From: Carya illinoinensis
Lineage: Eukaryota; Streptophyta; Magnoliopsida; Fagales; Juglandaceae
DNA: 64,000 nucleotides
Assembly: GCF_018687715.1 (NCBI RefSeq)
Contig: NC_056766.1
Coordinates: 40,581,433 to 40,645,432, forward strand
Direction of reading: 5' to 3'
Shown one piece after another: positions 12,394 through 23,205 of the stretch. The notes under the pieces are model-generated. The model was not told the DNA's origin. It made no database searches and saw nothing but the letters and a program-made list of their open reading frames with translations. Made by a program: the position numbers and the translations under genes. Position 1 is the stretch's first letter. The number at the start of each line of letters is the position of its first letter.

Positions 12394-14779
12394 TGATTGA
12401 GCTGAAATATTACATGTTTTAGCTATTTAAAACCAATGTATTTTAAATTCTTCATGACATTATTATTGGTTTTAGATGGAAAAATGGTTAATAAGCATAA
12501 ATACGAGTTGTGATTTTTAATAGATTGATATCATGTTTATGCTTAATTTTACATTTATGATGTAATTGGGCAATATTTCCTCACATATATAACATATTTG
12601 TGATAATCTATTTTTTTATTTTAATTTATGTTTGAGTGTTATTTTTATCTACAGCTTGAATAAAATTCACATGGGAGATGACTTTTCAGTTGGTGGTGGA
12701 GGAAACGTGGAGAGAGCAGGACATTCGGAAAGTAAAAGAAATAAAAAGCAAACACAAAGCCAGCCGAAATGAAGGAAAATAAGGAGGCACATTTCAACAA
12801 CCGAAAGAGATGGAAGAAGAAAACTGTCAACATTTACGGACAGAAAATGGAGGTGGAAAGCAATTGATATGGGGCTGGAATTAGCTGAAGTGCAGGGAGT
12901 ATAGACGTGTAGGGAGCTGTGCTTGATTGATTAGTGTGTTTCATCCAAGTCGAAGGGGACCAGAATTTAGTGTGTTGGCCGTAATTGAAGGAGAGTGGGT
13001 GAGTGTAGTCAACCAATGGTGCTGGAAACGGCACTAATCTGATTACGTAATGGCACTAATGTGAGGCATAGGAAACGACACTAATCTGATTACGTAATGG
13101 CACTAATGTGAGAGGCATATATATATATATATATATATAATGCTGGACGACAAAGTATGTGATAAGAAGAGTTGAGTTAGCTATCTCATTAAAGAAAAGA
13201 AGATGGTAGGTAGTTTCGGCTGAGAGTGTTGATTGATTAGTTTCATCCGTGATTGAAGAAAGGGAGATTGGAGACAAGAATAGAGTGAAAGTGCAGAATT
13301 TTCGTGAGGAATTGAGAGGGAGGTGCAGAAGTAAGATGAAGAGAGAGGGGGACCGGTCAGTGGAATAAAATGATAGGAACAAAGTTAGTGGAACCGGAAT
13401 TGAAGGAATCAATATTTCAATATTTAAATGATTCTTCAAGCTAAGTGGAGTAGTTGGTAATTAAATATTTGCATGATTTGAGAAACCGGTGGAATTAGAG
13501 GCAACTAGTTGGGGTGTGGCCCTCATTAAAGAAAAGAAGGTGAGAATGGAATAATTTGCTTGGTTGATGGTAGTGCACCGAGATTGAAGGATTGAAGAGG
13601 AGTGGGGTCGGTTTGGTAGAGAAAGAAAGTGCATGAATATAGTGAGTGTGGTGTGGGGTCGGTTTGGTAGAGTAGAGAAGGAACCGATTGGTTTAAATTG
13701 TGAAAGGAAAATTAGCAAGGGGTTCCCTTCCGAGCTGGAGTGAGACCGGTTGGGAGAGGGATGGAGAGAGAGCAGTAGAGAGGAAAGAAAGCAGAAGGAC
13801 CCTTCTAGCTGGGGTGAGACCAGCTGGTGAGAGAGGGAGATTACGAAGAGCTCTCATTAAAGAAAGAAAAGAAGTCATTGATGTTGGTTGGTTCGGATGA
13901 AGAACAGAGTAGCTTTGAGTTCTATTTTATTTTCTTTTCTTTTGATTTAGACGCAGGCGGCTTGTTTATTTTTTTTCTTTTCGTTCTTGTTAGTTTAGAG
14001 TTTAAGAGACATTCGAATTTATTTTCTATTACTTTTACCTTTTTGTTTGTGTTGCTAGTTGTAGTTTTTATACTTGTTCCTTTCTCTTTCGTCCGGATAA
14101 TATTAGTTTTCATCTCAATTGAATATTTTCTCACAGATTTTATTATGGCTTTGTTAAGATTAATTTTTGTTGTTAGAAATATCATGTGTAGCTAATTTCT
14201 AAAACTTGGGTTGTGGAATGAGACTTAATTTATTTTAGGTTCTAGATCGATGCAATATTTTATGGTTGAATGTTGATTTCACTAAGTTACTAGTTGGATT
14301 TAAATTGAAAATAGATTGAAACTCTTGCTCTTGTTTTGTTGTTGACGTAAGGCACAACAAAAGCTTGAATATTATCAAGGCTTCTCTCGTTTGTTTGTTA
14401 ATGTGTGTTTGGCTAGTAAAATAGAAAATCCCTTAGGAAAATATTGCAAAACTTGAGCTTAACCTTTTTATCTTCCGATTATCAATGCCTTGATTGGGTT
14501 GTTAATCGAGAAAATTATCTAGAATCCAAAATAAAGAGAGTCCCAAACCCAACCCAAGTGTTTGTTAATTTGTTTTTTTTAGAAACTCTAATTTCAATTT
14601 CAATTATCTTTTTGCATTGCATTGTAATTTTATTTTCATCTCTCATACTTGATTCACTTGTTACTCACAAATCTTTTATACGCTTTGATAACCCATTGTC
14701 CCTGTGGAATACGATCCTGGACTTATCCTTGATACAACTTGACACTTCTACACTTGGAAGCATATTCGAAACCGAGTGA
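12394..14779 (+). repeat. 5' LTR of NAL-1
   Basis: It begins TGATTGAGCTGAAATATT and aligns end to end with 18924-21314. The last bases are GTGA here and GTCA in the 3' copy. The first 280 bp are shared with the NAL-2 LTRs; the rest is unrelated to NAL-2. ORFs within are low-complexity chance frames. Confidence 0.93.
13024..13140 (+). repeat. 47-bp tandem duplication plus (AT)n in the NAL-1 LTR
   Basis: A unit beginning GGAAACGGCACTAATCTG occurs at 13024 and again at 13071. An AT dinucleotide run of about 24 bp follows. The 3' LTR has the same arrangement with a slightly longer AT run. Confidence 0.9.
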
Positions 14780-14785
14780 AGTTTT

Positions 14786-14803
14786 TGGTGCCGTTGCCGG
14801 GGA
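14786..14803 (+). other. Primer-binding site of NAL-1, tRNA-Asp type
   Basis: TGGTGCCGTTGCCGGGGA lies a few bases after the LTR. It is close to the complement of the plant tRNA-Asp 3' end, with mismatches. NAL-2 has the better match TGGCGCCGTTGCCGGGA. Confidence 0.8.
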
Positions 14804-14947
14804 CAATTGGTGTTTATTAAAGCATTCCTCTACTGCTGAGAGGACGTTTGTGGAGCTGTGAATCACTTCACAGCCTGGGTGACATCTAATCTTTTTCCCT
14901 TCTCTCTATTTATTCTTCATAGTCTTTGATTTTCTGCTCATGTTTGT

Positions 14948-16736
14948 ATGACTGGTTGGACTAGAGACCATACATCTCGACTGTTTAGGACAGAATCATT
15001 GATATCTTTTAGCTCTGCATCATCTTCTGTAGAATCATCATCAGATACTGATAGCATCATGGCTGAAAATGAAAATCATGATAGAGAAATGGGGAATCAA
15101 AACAGGACACTTAGAGATTATTTGCACCCTGTCAGAACTAGCACACCCTCATGCATAATTCAACCTTTGAATACAAACAATTTTAATTTCAAACCTGGAA
15201 TGATTCCATTAATTCCACATTTTCATGGCATGGAATCTGAGAACCCTTATTTGCATATCAAAGAGTTTGAAGAGGTTTGTTCTACATTCATGGACCAGAC
15301 TTGCACTAAGGAGGTTATAAGGCTTAAGTTGTTCCCATTTTCTTCAAAAGATAAAGCTAAAACATGGTTGAATTCATTGAGACCTAGAACCATACGTACA
15401 TGGCAAGAGATGCAAGCAGGATTTTTGAAAAAATTCTTCCCAATACAGAGGACAAATGCTTTGAAAAGACAGATCATGAATTTTTCTCAAAAGGATTCTG
15501 AAACTTTTTATCAATGTTGGGAAAGATTCAAAGATCTATTAGATTCATGTCCACACCATGGTTATGAACATTGGCGTGTGATTAGTTTTTTTTTATGAAA
15601 GTTTGACACCTAAAATGCGCCAATTTGTACAAACCATGTGTAATGGAAATTTTTTTGACAAAGAGCCTGAGGAGACGTTTGAATATTTTGATTATCTTGC
15701 TGGAAATGCCCAAACTTGGGACACAACTGATGTGCATGATAGGTCTAGGCAAGTTGAGTCTAGTCATGGAAAATATACTTTAAATGAAGATGATGATTTG
15801 CGTGCAAAATTAACTTTGTTGCCTAGAAAAGTGGAAGCCGTGGAATTGAAGAAAGTAAATGAAGTGCATGCTGTCCCTAAATTTTCTGAGAAGGGTGACA
15901 TATGTGAGGATCGTGGGCATTCGACTGATGAATATCCCACGATCCCTGCTTTCAAGGAAGTGTTATTGGACCAATCTAATGATTCTAGTCCTTACACTAA
16001 TGCTTATGATCCAGGATGGAGGAGCCACCCAAATCTCAGTTGGAGGGGTGACCAACATGTAACTTCAGCAACCTTGGCCCTGGAGCCCTCTCAACTGGCA
16101 ATTCAAGCACCTCCAATGCAAAAGAAGGGATTTGAAGATACAGTTCAGCAGCTGAGTATGACACTTCAACAGTTCATGCAAGTTCAAGCAACACTCAACA
16201 ATCAGAATTCATTGGCAATTAATGACATACGGAGTTCCCTCACAAGGCTAACTACATCTTTAAGTACCCAAGAGGAGGGTAAATTTCCTGCACAGTCACA
16301 ACCAAATCCACAAGGGCAGCCTCATCAAGTGCAAGCAATAAGTAAGGATCCTACCTTAAAGTCGGTCAAAGCGGTGACTACTTTAAGAAGCGGTAAGGTG
16401 GTAGACATTCCAGCACATGAGCCATACAATTCTGGTAAGGTCTCTAACCCTTCTAATAAAGATGGAGAGCATGTTTCTGATGAGCATGAGAAAATTCATT
16501 GTCCTATACCTGCTCCTTTTCCTCAGCGATTGGTTCCCTTGCATAAAGATGACTTTGAATTTTTTGATGGTTTTGCAGATTCTTCTGTACCACTTCAAGA
16601 GACTAAGCGAATGCCTTCTGAATGGTCCACCCAAAATAAACGTCGGCTTCTCTCTGAGCAAAGAAAACAATTTAAAAAATTTTGCAAATCCCGATGGAGT
16701 GGGCCGTACATTGTAAATCCCAGGGAAGTGTCTTGA
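14948..16736 (+). pseudogene. NAL-1 gag remnant fused to integrase tail
   Basis: The N-terminal half (14948-15598) is a retrotransposon Gag domain with HFHGMESENPYLHIKEF, FPFSSKDKAKTWL and FLKKFFPIQR. A homopolymer slip in the T run near 15587-15594 shifts the frame, and Gag continues at 15603. The zinc knuckle near 15895-15940 is degraded, with ICEDRGHSTDEYP lacking cysteines. The motifs DPGWRSHPNLSW (about 16010) and TLRSGKVVD (about 16380) mark the Gag C-terminal region. After that the frame passes directly to RWSGPYIV (about 16692), an integrase C-terminal motif, so the catalytic part of pol has been deleted. A start at 15059 is also possible. Confidence 0.85.
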
Positions 16737-16870
16737 TTTGTTTTTCCTTCTTTACAGTTTTCTTTACTTGCTTTGTTTTTATTTGTTCGTTTGCTTTGAT
16801 TTTATATTTCATGTTGATTGTTTGTTTTGCTTGCTTGGTTCTGTGCACTTTGTTTTCTGTCGTTCAATTC

Positions 16871-16904
16871 ATTGAGGACTATGTCTCTCACTAGTTGGGG
16901 GGTG
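16871..16904 (+). other. First PPT-like module of NAL-1
   Basis: ATTGAGGACTATG is followed by CTAGTTGGGGGGTG. The same layout precedes the true 3' LTR of many Athila-type elements. Here it lies about 2 kb before the LTR. Confidence 0.55.
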
Positions 16905-17124
16905 TAGACAGAAGAAAACGGTGCGTTAGTAGACACTGTAGATAGTTGAAAAAAGATTGGGTCCGTCCGTGACCTGACAAGAGTGGCTGGAGATTTGAAA
17001 AAATCGCCTGATGTTGTTGACAAACGAGATTGAAGGCTCCGAGTTTCTAAGAAATGTCATTTTCACCGAAATCACATTACTTTTTGACTTGGATGATAGC
17101 TCGTCTGGTTCTTTGTGCTATCTC

Positions 17125-17131
17125 TATAAAA
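17125..17131 (+). promoter_or_regulatory. TATA box candidate for the downstream ORF (NAL-1)
   Basis: TATAAAA lies 113 bp before the ATG at 17238. NAL-2 keeps the same box at nearly the same distance (111 bp) in a conserved context. Promoter activity is inferred. Confidence 0.5.
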
Positions 17132-17237
17132 TCAGTCCTGAACTTCATCAAATCCGCATCAAGTTTTCTTCTCATCTCTATAAACTCATCTGCATTCTTT
17201 CGACATTCTCGTTTTTAAGCCTTCTTTTCTTCTGTCA

Positions 17238-17675
17238 ATGGCTCATTCCTCAAGCATTTCTCTAGATCAATCCATGAGGCATTCTGCATCTCAACCTCCT
17301 GTCCTTTCTGCGGCTACCATTGGTGCTATGTTGCAACAAGAGAATACGAGTATGGCTAATAAGTCAGACTCCGATGCTATTTATGACTTGGTGAGTCTTG
17401 GGACTCGCTACTCATCCTCCATTGTTGCTTTTTCCCAGAGGGTACAAGCCAAAAACCATGAGGTTGAAAGGCTTAAAGAACAAATTGTTGTACTTCAACG
17501 AATTGTTCAAGAGTCTCACATAAGGGAAGGAATCGAACGGCAGAAGAATAAACAGTTGAAGTCTCTTTTAGATTCTTCATTCCGCTTGCCAGTTCCCATG
17601 GCTAAGGATGACCTGATGTTATATGAAGAGCATGAGCGTCTCAAGCAGGAGGCTAAGAACCTCAAGTTTATGTAA
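17238..17675 (+). CDS. Accessory coiled-coil ORF of NAL-1, intact
   Basis: This 145-codon ORF starts at the first ATG after a TATA-like box. I do not recognise the family. The N-terminal half is Ser-rich (MAHSSSISLDQSMRHSAS) with a central DAIYDLVSLGTRYSSSIVAF segment. Roughly residues 73-115 show heptad-like spacing of hydrophobic residues among Glu, Lys and Gln, suggesting a coiled coil. A second charged stretch near the end contains LYEEHERLKQEAKNLKF. No signal peptide or membrane segment is evident. It sits where Athila-type elements may carry an extra 3' ORF. NAL-2 carries the same ORF with one frameshift. Before that frameshift the two copies differ by seven synonymous and one replacement change. 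It may be an accessory protein of the retroelement; its function is unknown. Confidence 0.7.
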   Translation: MAHSSSISLDQSMRHSASQPPVLSAATIGAMLQQENTSMANKSDSDAIYDLVSLGTRYSSSIVAFSQRVQAKNHEVERLKEQIVVLQRIVQESHIREGIERQKNKQLKSLLDSSFRLPVPMAKDDLMLYEEHERLKQEAKNLKFM

Positions 17676-17988
17676 AAATATATATATATATATATATATA
17701 TTTTCTTTTTTGCTTGTTTTGCATTTTGTTTATTTTGTTTTGAGTCCACTACTCTGGAGGATTCTGATCGCTTTTTGCATTTTGCATTTCGTTTGTTTTG
17801 TTTTTCTATCTTTTGCTTTTTGTGTTTTTAACGTTGACAGAAATCTACTCCCTGTGTACGCTCGAATATCTCATGTGAATTTTTCCTCTCTGTTTAATCA
17901 TTTTCGTCTCAATATATGTTCTACAGTGTTTATCTTGCTCCAATTCATGCCTGTATAACATACATCATCAAACATTCAATTACTGAAC

Positions 17989-18022
17989 ATTGAGGACAAT
18001 GTCACATTTAGTTGGGGGAGGG
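17989..18022 (+). other. Second PPT-like module of NAL-1
   Basis: ATTGAGGACAATG followed by TTGGGGGAGGG. It lies 900 bp before the LTR and is conserved in NAL-2 at 49313-49347. Confidence 0.55.
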
Positions 18023-18049
18023 TTTTCTGTTGAAAATTTATTAGTACCT

Positions 18050-18053
18050 AAAA

Positions 18054-18084
<31 letters not shown>

Positions 18085-18112
18085 AAAATTAAAATAAAAT
18101 AAAAAATAAATT
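18050..18112. repeat. (AAAT)n microsatellite
   Basis: AAAT units repeat just after the second PPT-like module. NAL-2 has a shorter AAAT-type run at the same place. Confidence 0.85.
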
Positions 18113-18911
18113 GTGAGGGACATTGAAACAAAAATGATTAACACACACTTCTGGCATTTTTGTGAAATTTGAGTATCTTGGTGGAATAGTTGAGCGGAAT
18201 TATTTTGTGAAGATTTATTTTCAACCTTAAGCATAGAACATGACTTATGATGCATCATATTTTGTTGAGGAGTGACTTGAAACACCGGGATGCGATATTT
18301 ACAAAAATAATAATTAGTATGATTTATATAGAATGAAGGGCAAGTTTTGAAAGAACATTTTGCACATGCTTACACTTGTAGTGTTCCTCATTAATGTTCA
18401 TTGATTTAAAACAGGAGAAGTAAACTGCAGGACTACCGAGCCTTATAAAAAAAAAAAAAAAAAGAGAAAAGAAAAAAGAAAATCGTGTAAGTTTTCCTAA
18501 ATAAAGGGCTAGAAACAGTTACCCAAAACTTTGGGGGTTGAATGTTCAACCTTTAAACAAAGTTGGCGTGAAAACTGCTAGTCCCTTAGGCTTTGAGGTA
18601 GTTAGAATCAATAATGATTAATCTTAAGGTTGAAAAAATCCTATAATAAATCATGTTTATTAGTGAGGAACACACAGAAGTTTAGCCACACACACATATC
18701 CGAGTTCTGAGACATTTGCCCCAATTCTATATGAACAATTGTTGAGACTTTCCTTGTGGATACAACTCCTGGTGTTGAGTAGTCACGAATCAATTTTTTT
18801 TTTTGTGAGAATTCAGAATTATGTTTGATTGTTTTTGTTTGAATTTCGAGCTTTATGCAATATTCCTCTCAATTAATTTTTACTATTTTGCTCAAGGATT
18901 AGCAAAAAGCT

Positions 18912-18923
18912 AGTTGGGGGGTG
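18912..18923 (+). other. Terminal polypurine tract of NAL-1
   Basis: AGTTGGGGGGTG directly precedes the 3' LTR start at 18924. It is the likely functional plus-strand primer. Confidence 0.8.
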
Positions 18924-21314
18924 TGATTGAGCTGAAATATTACATGTTTTAGCTATTTAAAACCAATGTATTTTAAATTCTTCATGACATTATTATTGGT
19001 TTTAGATGGAAAAATGGTTAATAAGCATAAATACGAATTGTGATTTTTAATAGATTGATATCATGTTTATGCTTAATTTTACATTTATGATGTAATTGGG
19101 CAATATTTCCTCACATATATAACATATTTGTGATAATCTATTTTTTTATTTTAATTTATGTTTGAGTGTTATTTTTATCTACAGCTTGAATAAAATTCAC
19201 ATGGGAGATGACTTTTCAGTTGGTGGTGGAGGAAACGTGGAGAGAGCAGGACATTCGGAAAGTAAAAGAAATAAAAAGCAAACACAAAGCCAGCCGAAAT
19301 GAAGGAAAATAAGGAGGCACATTTCAACAACCGAAAGAGATGGAAGAAGAAAACTGTCAACATTTACGGAAAGAAAATGGAGGTGGAAAGCAATTGATGT
19401 GGGGCTGGAATTAGCTGAAGTGCAGGGAGTATAGACGTGTAGGGAGCTGTGCTTGATTGATTAGTGTGTTTCATCCAAGTCGAAGGGGACCAGAATTTAG
19501 TGTGTTGGCCGTAATTGAAGGAGAGTGGGTGAGTGTAGTCAACCAATGGTGCTGGAAACGGCACTAATCTGATTACGTAATGGCACTAATGTGAGGCATA
19601 GGAAACGGCACTAATCTGATTACGTAATGGCACTAATGTGAGAGGCATATATATATATATATATATATATATAATGCTGGACGACAAAGTATGTGATAAG
19701 AAGAGTTGAGTTAGCTATCTCATTAAAGAAAAGAAGATGGTAGGTAGTTTCGGCTGAGAGTGTTGATTGATTAGTTTCATCCGTGATTGAAGAAAGGGAG
19801 ATTGGAGACAAGAATAGAGTGAAAGTGCAGAATTTTCGTGAGGAATTGAGAGGGAGGTGCAGAAGTAAGATGAAGAGAGAGAGGGACCGGTTAGTGGAAT
19901 AAAATGATAGGAACAAAGTTAGTGGAACCGGAATTGAAGGAATCAATATTTCAATATTTAAATGATTCTTCAAGCTAAGTGGAGTAGTTGGTAATTAAAT
20001 ATTTGCATGATTTGAGAAACCGGTGGAATTAGAGGCAACTAGTTGGGGTGTGGCCCTCATTAAAGAAAAGAAGGTGAGAATGGAATAATTTGCTTGGTTG
20101 ATGGTAGTGCACCGAGATTGAAGGATTGAAGAGGAGTGGGGTCGGTTTGGTAGAGAAAGAAAGTGCATGAATATAGTGAGTGTGGTGTGGGGTCGGTTTG
20201 GTAGAGTAGAGAAGGAACCGATTGGTTTAAATTGTGAAAGGAAAATTAGCAAGGGGTTCCCTTCCGAGCTGGAGTGAGACCGGTTGGGAGAGGGATGGAG
20301 AGAGAGCAGTAGAGAGGAAAGAAAGCAGAAGGACCCTTCTAGCTGGGGTGAGACCAGCTGGTGAGAGAGGGAGATTACGAAGAGCTCTCATTAAAGAAAG
20401 AAAAGAAGTCATTGATGTTGGTTGGTTCGGATGAAGAACAGAGTAGCTTTGAGTTCTATTTTATTTTCTTTTCTTTTGATTTAGACGCAGGCGGCTTGTT
20501 TATTTTTTTTCTTTTCGTTCTTGTTAGTTTAGAGTTTAAGAGACATTCGAATTTATTTTCTATTACTTTTACCTTTTCGTTTGCGTTGCTAGTTGTAGTT
20601 TTTATACTTGTTCCTTTCTCTTTCGTCCGGATAATATTAGTTTTCATCTCAATTGAATATTTTCTCACAGATTTTATTATGGCTTTGTTAAGATTAATTT
20701 TTGTTGTTAGAAATATCATGTGTAGCTAATTTCTAAAACTTGGGTTGTGGAATGAGACTTAATTTATTTTAGGTTCTAGATCGATGCAATATTTTATGGT
20801 TGAATGTTGATTTCACTAAGTTACTAGTTGGATTTAAATTGAAAATAGATTGAAACTCTTGCTCTTGTTTTGTTGTTGACGTAAGGCACAACAAAAGCTT
20901 GAATATTATCAAGGCTTCTCTCGTTTGTTTGTTAATGTGTGTTTGGCTAGTAAAATAGAAAATCCCTTAGGAAAATATTGCAAAACTTGAGCTTAACCTT
21001 TTTATCTTCCGATTATCAATGCCTTGATTGGGTTGTTAATCGAGAAAATTATCTAGAATCCAAAATAAAGAGAGTCCCAAACCCAACCCAAGTGTTCGTT
21101 AATTTGTTTTTTCTAGAAACTCTAATTTCAATTTCGATTATCTTTTTGCATTGCATTTTAATTTTATTTTCATCTCTCATACTCGATTCACTTGTTACTC
21201 ACAAATCTTTTATACGCTTTGATAACCCAATTGTCCCTGTGGAATACGATCCTGGACTTATCCTTGATACAACTTGACACTTCTACACGTGGAAGCACAT
21301 TCGAAACCGAGTCA
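18924..21314 (+). repeat. 3' LTR of NAL-1
   Basis: A 2391-bp copy of 12394-14779, ending CGAGTCA just before the GCTAT duplication. Confidence 0.95.
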
Positions 21315-21386
21315 GCTATGACACGACAACGTCATCAGTTTCTTGTGAGCAAATTGATGCTTCTTGACCGACCAGCATCAATTTGA
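21315..21386 (+). pseudogene. C-terminal end of copia Pol after the NAL-1 insertion
   Basis: Once the duplicated GCTAT is counted once, this continues the RNase H tail of the copia polyprotein in frame and ends at TGA 21384-21386. It encodes about 24 residues including RQRHQFLVSKLML. Confidence 0.9.
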
Positions 21387-21393
21387 GGGGGGA
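21385..21393 (+). other. Polypurine tract (copia)
   Basis: GAGGGGGGA abuts the 3' LTR and overlaps the pol stop codon. Confidence 0.85.
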
Positions 21394-21634
21394 TGACAGC
21401 ATGATACGTTTCCACTTGCCTTATTTATCTATTATGAGTTGTATATATCTACTTCCTTATTTAGATAGCAGACGTTCCATACTTAGATAGATTTTGTACA
21501 TAGTCATAGTTTCCTTTCTTGTAAATAGATTTAATTCCTGTAATTTAGCCTTGATTCAAGCCTTGTATCTTGCACACTTGTGCCTATATAATGAAAGGAA
21601 ATCCTCACTAAGGAGGTATTGAATCAACTTGACA
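21394..21634 (+). repeat. 3' LTR (copia)
   Basis: 241 bp, TGACAGCATG...CTTGACA, followed by the ATTTC duplication. Confidence 0.95.
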
Positions 21635-21639
21635 ATTTC

Positions 21640-22414
21640 CTCCACCATACTTCTACTACTCAACCAAATGAAGTTTGAGGAGGTTTGAGTTAAGAGGAAC
21701 TAAGAGGTAAAAGCCTTACCCCCTCCAAATATGAAAATTGCTGCTGCAGATAGGATGTTTTTGTTTTCCGTTTTGCTTTATTCTGAACTCGGATATTTCA
21801 TCCACTGGACTAGAATATATTGTATAGATGAGGGTCCTTGGAGTAAGAAGAGATTACATGTGAGAAGGAGAGGGAAAACAAAATGAGAAACTGTTACTGC
21901 TGCTGTCTCTTACAACTTTCTGCTGTTGTTGTGTGTGTTGCTGTTCCCCTCAGTTTCGGCTACTTAAGAGGTGGTTTTGGTCTGAGATTTTAAGGTCATT
22001 TGGTAGTTCTAATGTCACATATGGAGGCTGAGTTGAAGAGATGAAATAAAAGCAAACTAAGGTGCTGAAACTTAATAGGAATCAAGGGTTGGAGTTGCCG
22101 AATTTTTTCTGCACTGGAAGGACAGCCAGGAGCTTGTGTATTTTCTTGTTTTCAAACCTTCCCTCTTTCTAATACATTCCTAATTACACAAGCAAGGATT
22201 TAGAAGTGATCAAATGGATATAAACAAGCTAGAGAGTCAACCAAACAGAAACTAGTAGGAGGGAATCAATTGCATAAATTTAGAGGAGAAAACGCATTGC
22301 AGAAAGAGTTTGCTGCTATGCTACAGTTTTGGACAGAATTAAAAGAGGGATCTTACCTGCTGCTTTGGTGGCTTCTATGGTGGTTGTGCTACCTCTTGAA
22401 GTGGTCTAGAATGA
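21640..22414 (+). repeat. Duplicated segment, copy A
   Basis: Closely matches 58391-59184 in the same orientation. The first 40 bp of the shared unit lie at 7671-7710, cut off by the copia insertion. No coding gene is recognised. On the minus strand a proline-rich frame (PPQEVAQPPYKPPKQQ in copy B) is followed by a GTAAGA splice-donor-like site, so it could be an exon edge. Confidence 0.85.
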
Positions 22415-23109
22415 GGTAAGTTCAATAGCTACAAGAGGCTTGAGTTGAGTAGTTGAGGAAGAGGTGAAATAGGTTGTTAGTTCACTGCCGCAGATTTTAC
22501 TGGTTTGGTGTAATCTATGGTTGTTCACGTTGGTTTAAGCTTGAGAAGGTGGCTCACAAACAAAAACTGATTTCTAATGGTTTGAATTTTAAAATGGAGG
22601 GTTTAAACCTATTGAAAAGGGATTTAGGTAAAGGAAATGATAGAGCTAAATCTATAGTAGAAGCTATAATAGAAAACGAATTGCCTAGACCAAAAACAGA
22701 GCAGAATTTTATTCTACCTCATCAAGTAGTAGGTTGATACAAGAGTGAGGTAGAGAGTCAAACTGTTACCGAATATTGTGGCCAAGAGTTTAGCATTCAG
22801 TGTGGTTGAACGTCTTCAATATGTGGCAGAGAGAGACCAATTAATGGCCATAAGTTGCGGACTTGTGGTTTGAACAAAACAGAGGAGGAATGGAAAAGCA
22901 AGTGGCATGAACAAAGGGCTTTGTAGGTTGTCTTGGCGCCGAACTAATGGTTCACAGGTGAAGGAGCCAAGCCATACACTTGGGGCTAATTTGATCAAAG
23001 GGTGGAAATAAAACATTTAGAAATAGGAGAGAGAGACATAAAGAAAATAGAGAGGAAAGGGAAATAGACTAAATGCAAAAATAGAACTTTGTTTTCTTTA
23101 TCTCAAAAT
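22415..23109. other. No gene recognised
   Basis: An 87-codon ORF at 22474-22737 has ordinary composition but resembles no family I know. Nothing else is supported. Confidence 0.4.
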
Positions 23110-23205
23110 AATATTTTTCAAGCAATAAATGACATTTGGAGTACACTTACAAAGATGACTACTGCCTGGAGCTCCCCGACAACGGCGCCAAAAACTTGAT
23201 GGCTT
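23110..23205. repeat. Athila-like scar: gag piece joined to an inverted primer site
   Basis: On the plus strand 23117-23165 reads QAINDIWSTLTKMTTA, like the Gag C-terminal region of NAL-1 and NAL-2. It is followed at once by CCCCGACAACGGCGCCAAAA, the reverse complement of a tRNA-Asp-type primer site. The two parts are in opposite orientation, so this is a rearranged remnant. LTR sequence of the minus-strand element may extend to the right. Confidence 0.6.

Larger units (their letters stand above)
12394..21314 (+). mobile_element. NAL-1: non-autonomous Athila-like (Ty3/gypsy) LTR element
   Basis: This is an 8921-bp element with 2.39-kb LTRs (TG...CA), a 5-bp TSD, a primer site matching tRNA-Asp, a gag remnant and a final purine tract. 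The gag style and the tRNA-Asp-type primer site suggest the Athila group. There is no protease, reverse transcriptase, RNase H or integrase core: the frame jumps from the Gag C-terminal region to a short integrase tail motif, RWSGPYIV. A 2-kb 3' region follows with a small ORF of its own. Movement would need proteins from a full-length relative. About 15-20 LTR differences were seen by eye, under about 1%, so it is young relative to its host element. Confidence 0.93.
7711..21634 (+). mobile_element. Ty1/copia LTR retrotransposon, split by a nested insertion
   Basis: The 241-bp LTRs (7711-7951 and 21394-21634) flank a primer site, gag, protease, integrase, reverse transcriptase, RNase H and a purine tract. 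Integrase before reverse transcriptase is the copia order. The element itself is about 5.0 kb. The other 8.9 kb is NAL-1, inserted near the 3' end of pol with a GCTAT duplication. By eye the two LTRs differ at about six of 241 positions, more per base than the LTRs of NAL-1. That fits the copia element being the older insertion. Confidence 0.95.

Noticed and set aside
13056..14195. Several ORFs of 60-127 codons on both strands of the NAL-1 LTR, repeated at 19620-20729
   Set aside because: They are duplicated only because the LTR is duplicated, have low-complexity composition and no recognisable domain.
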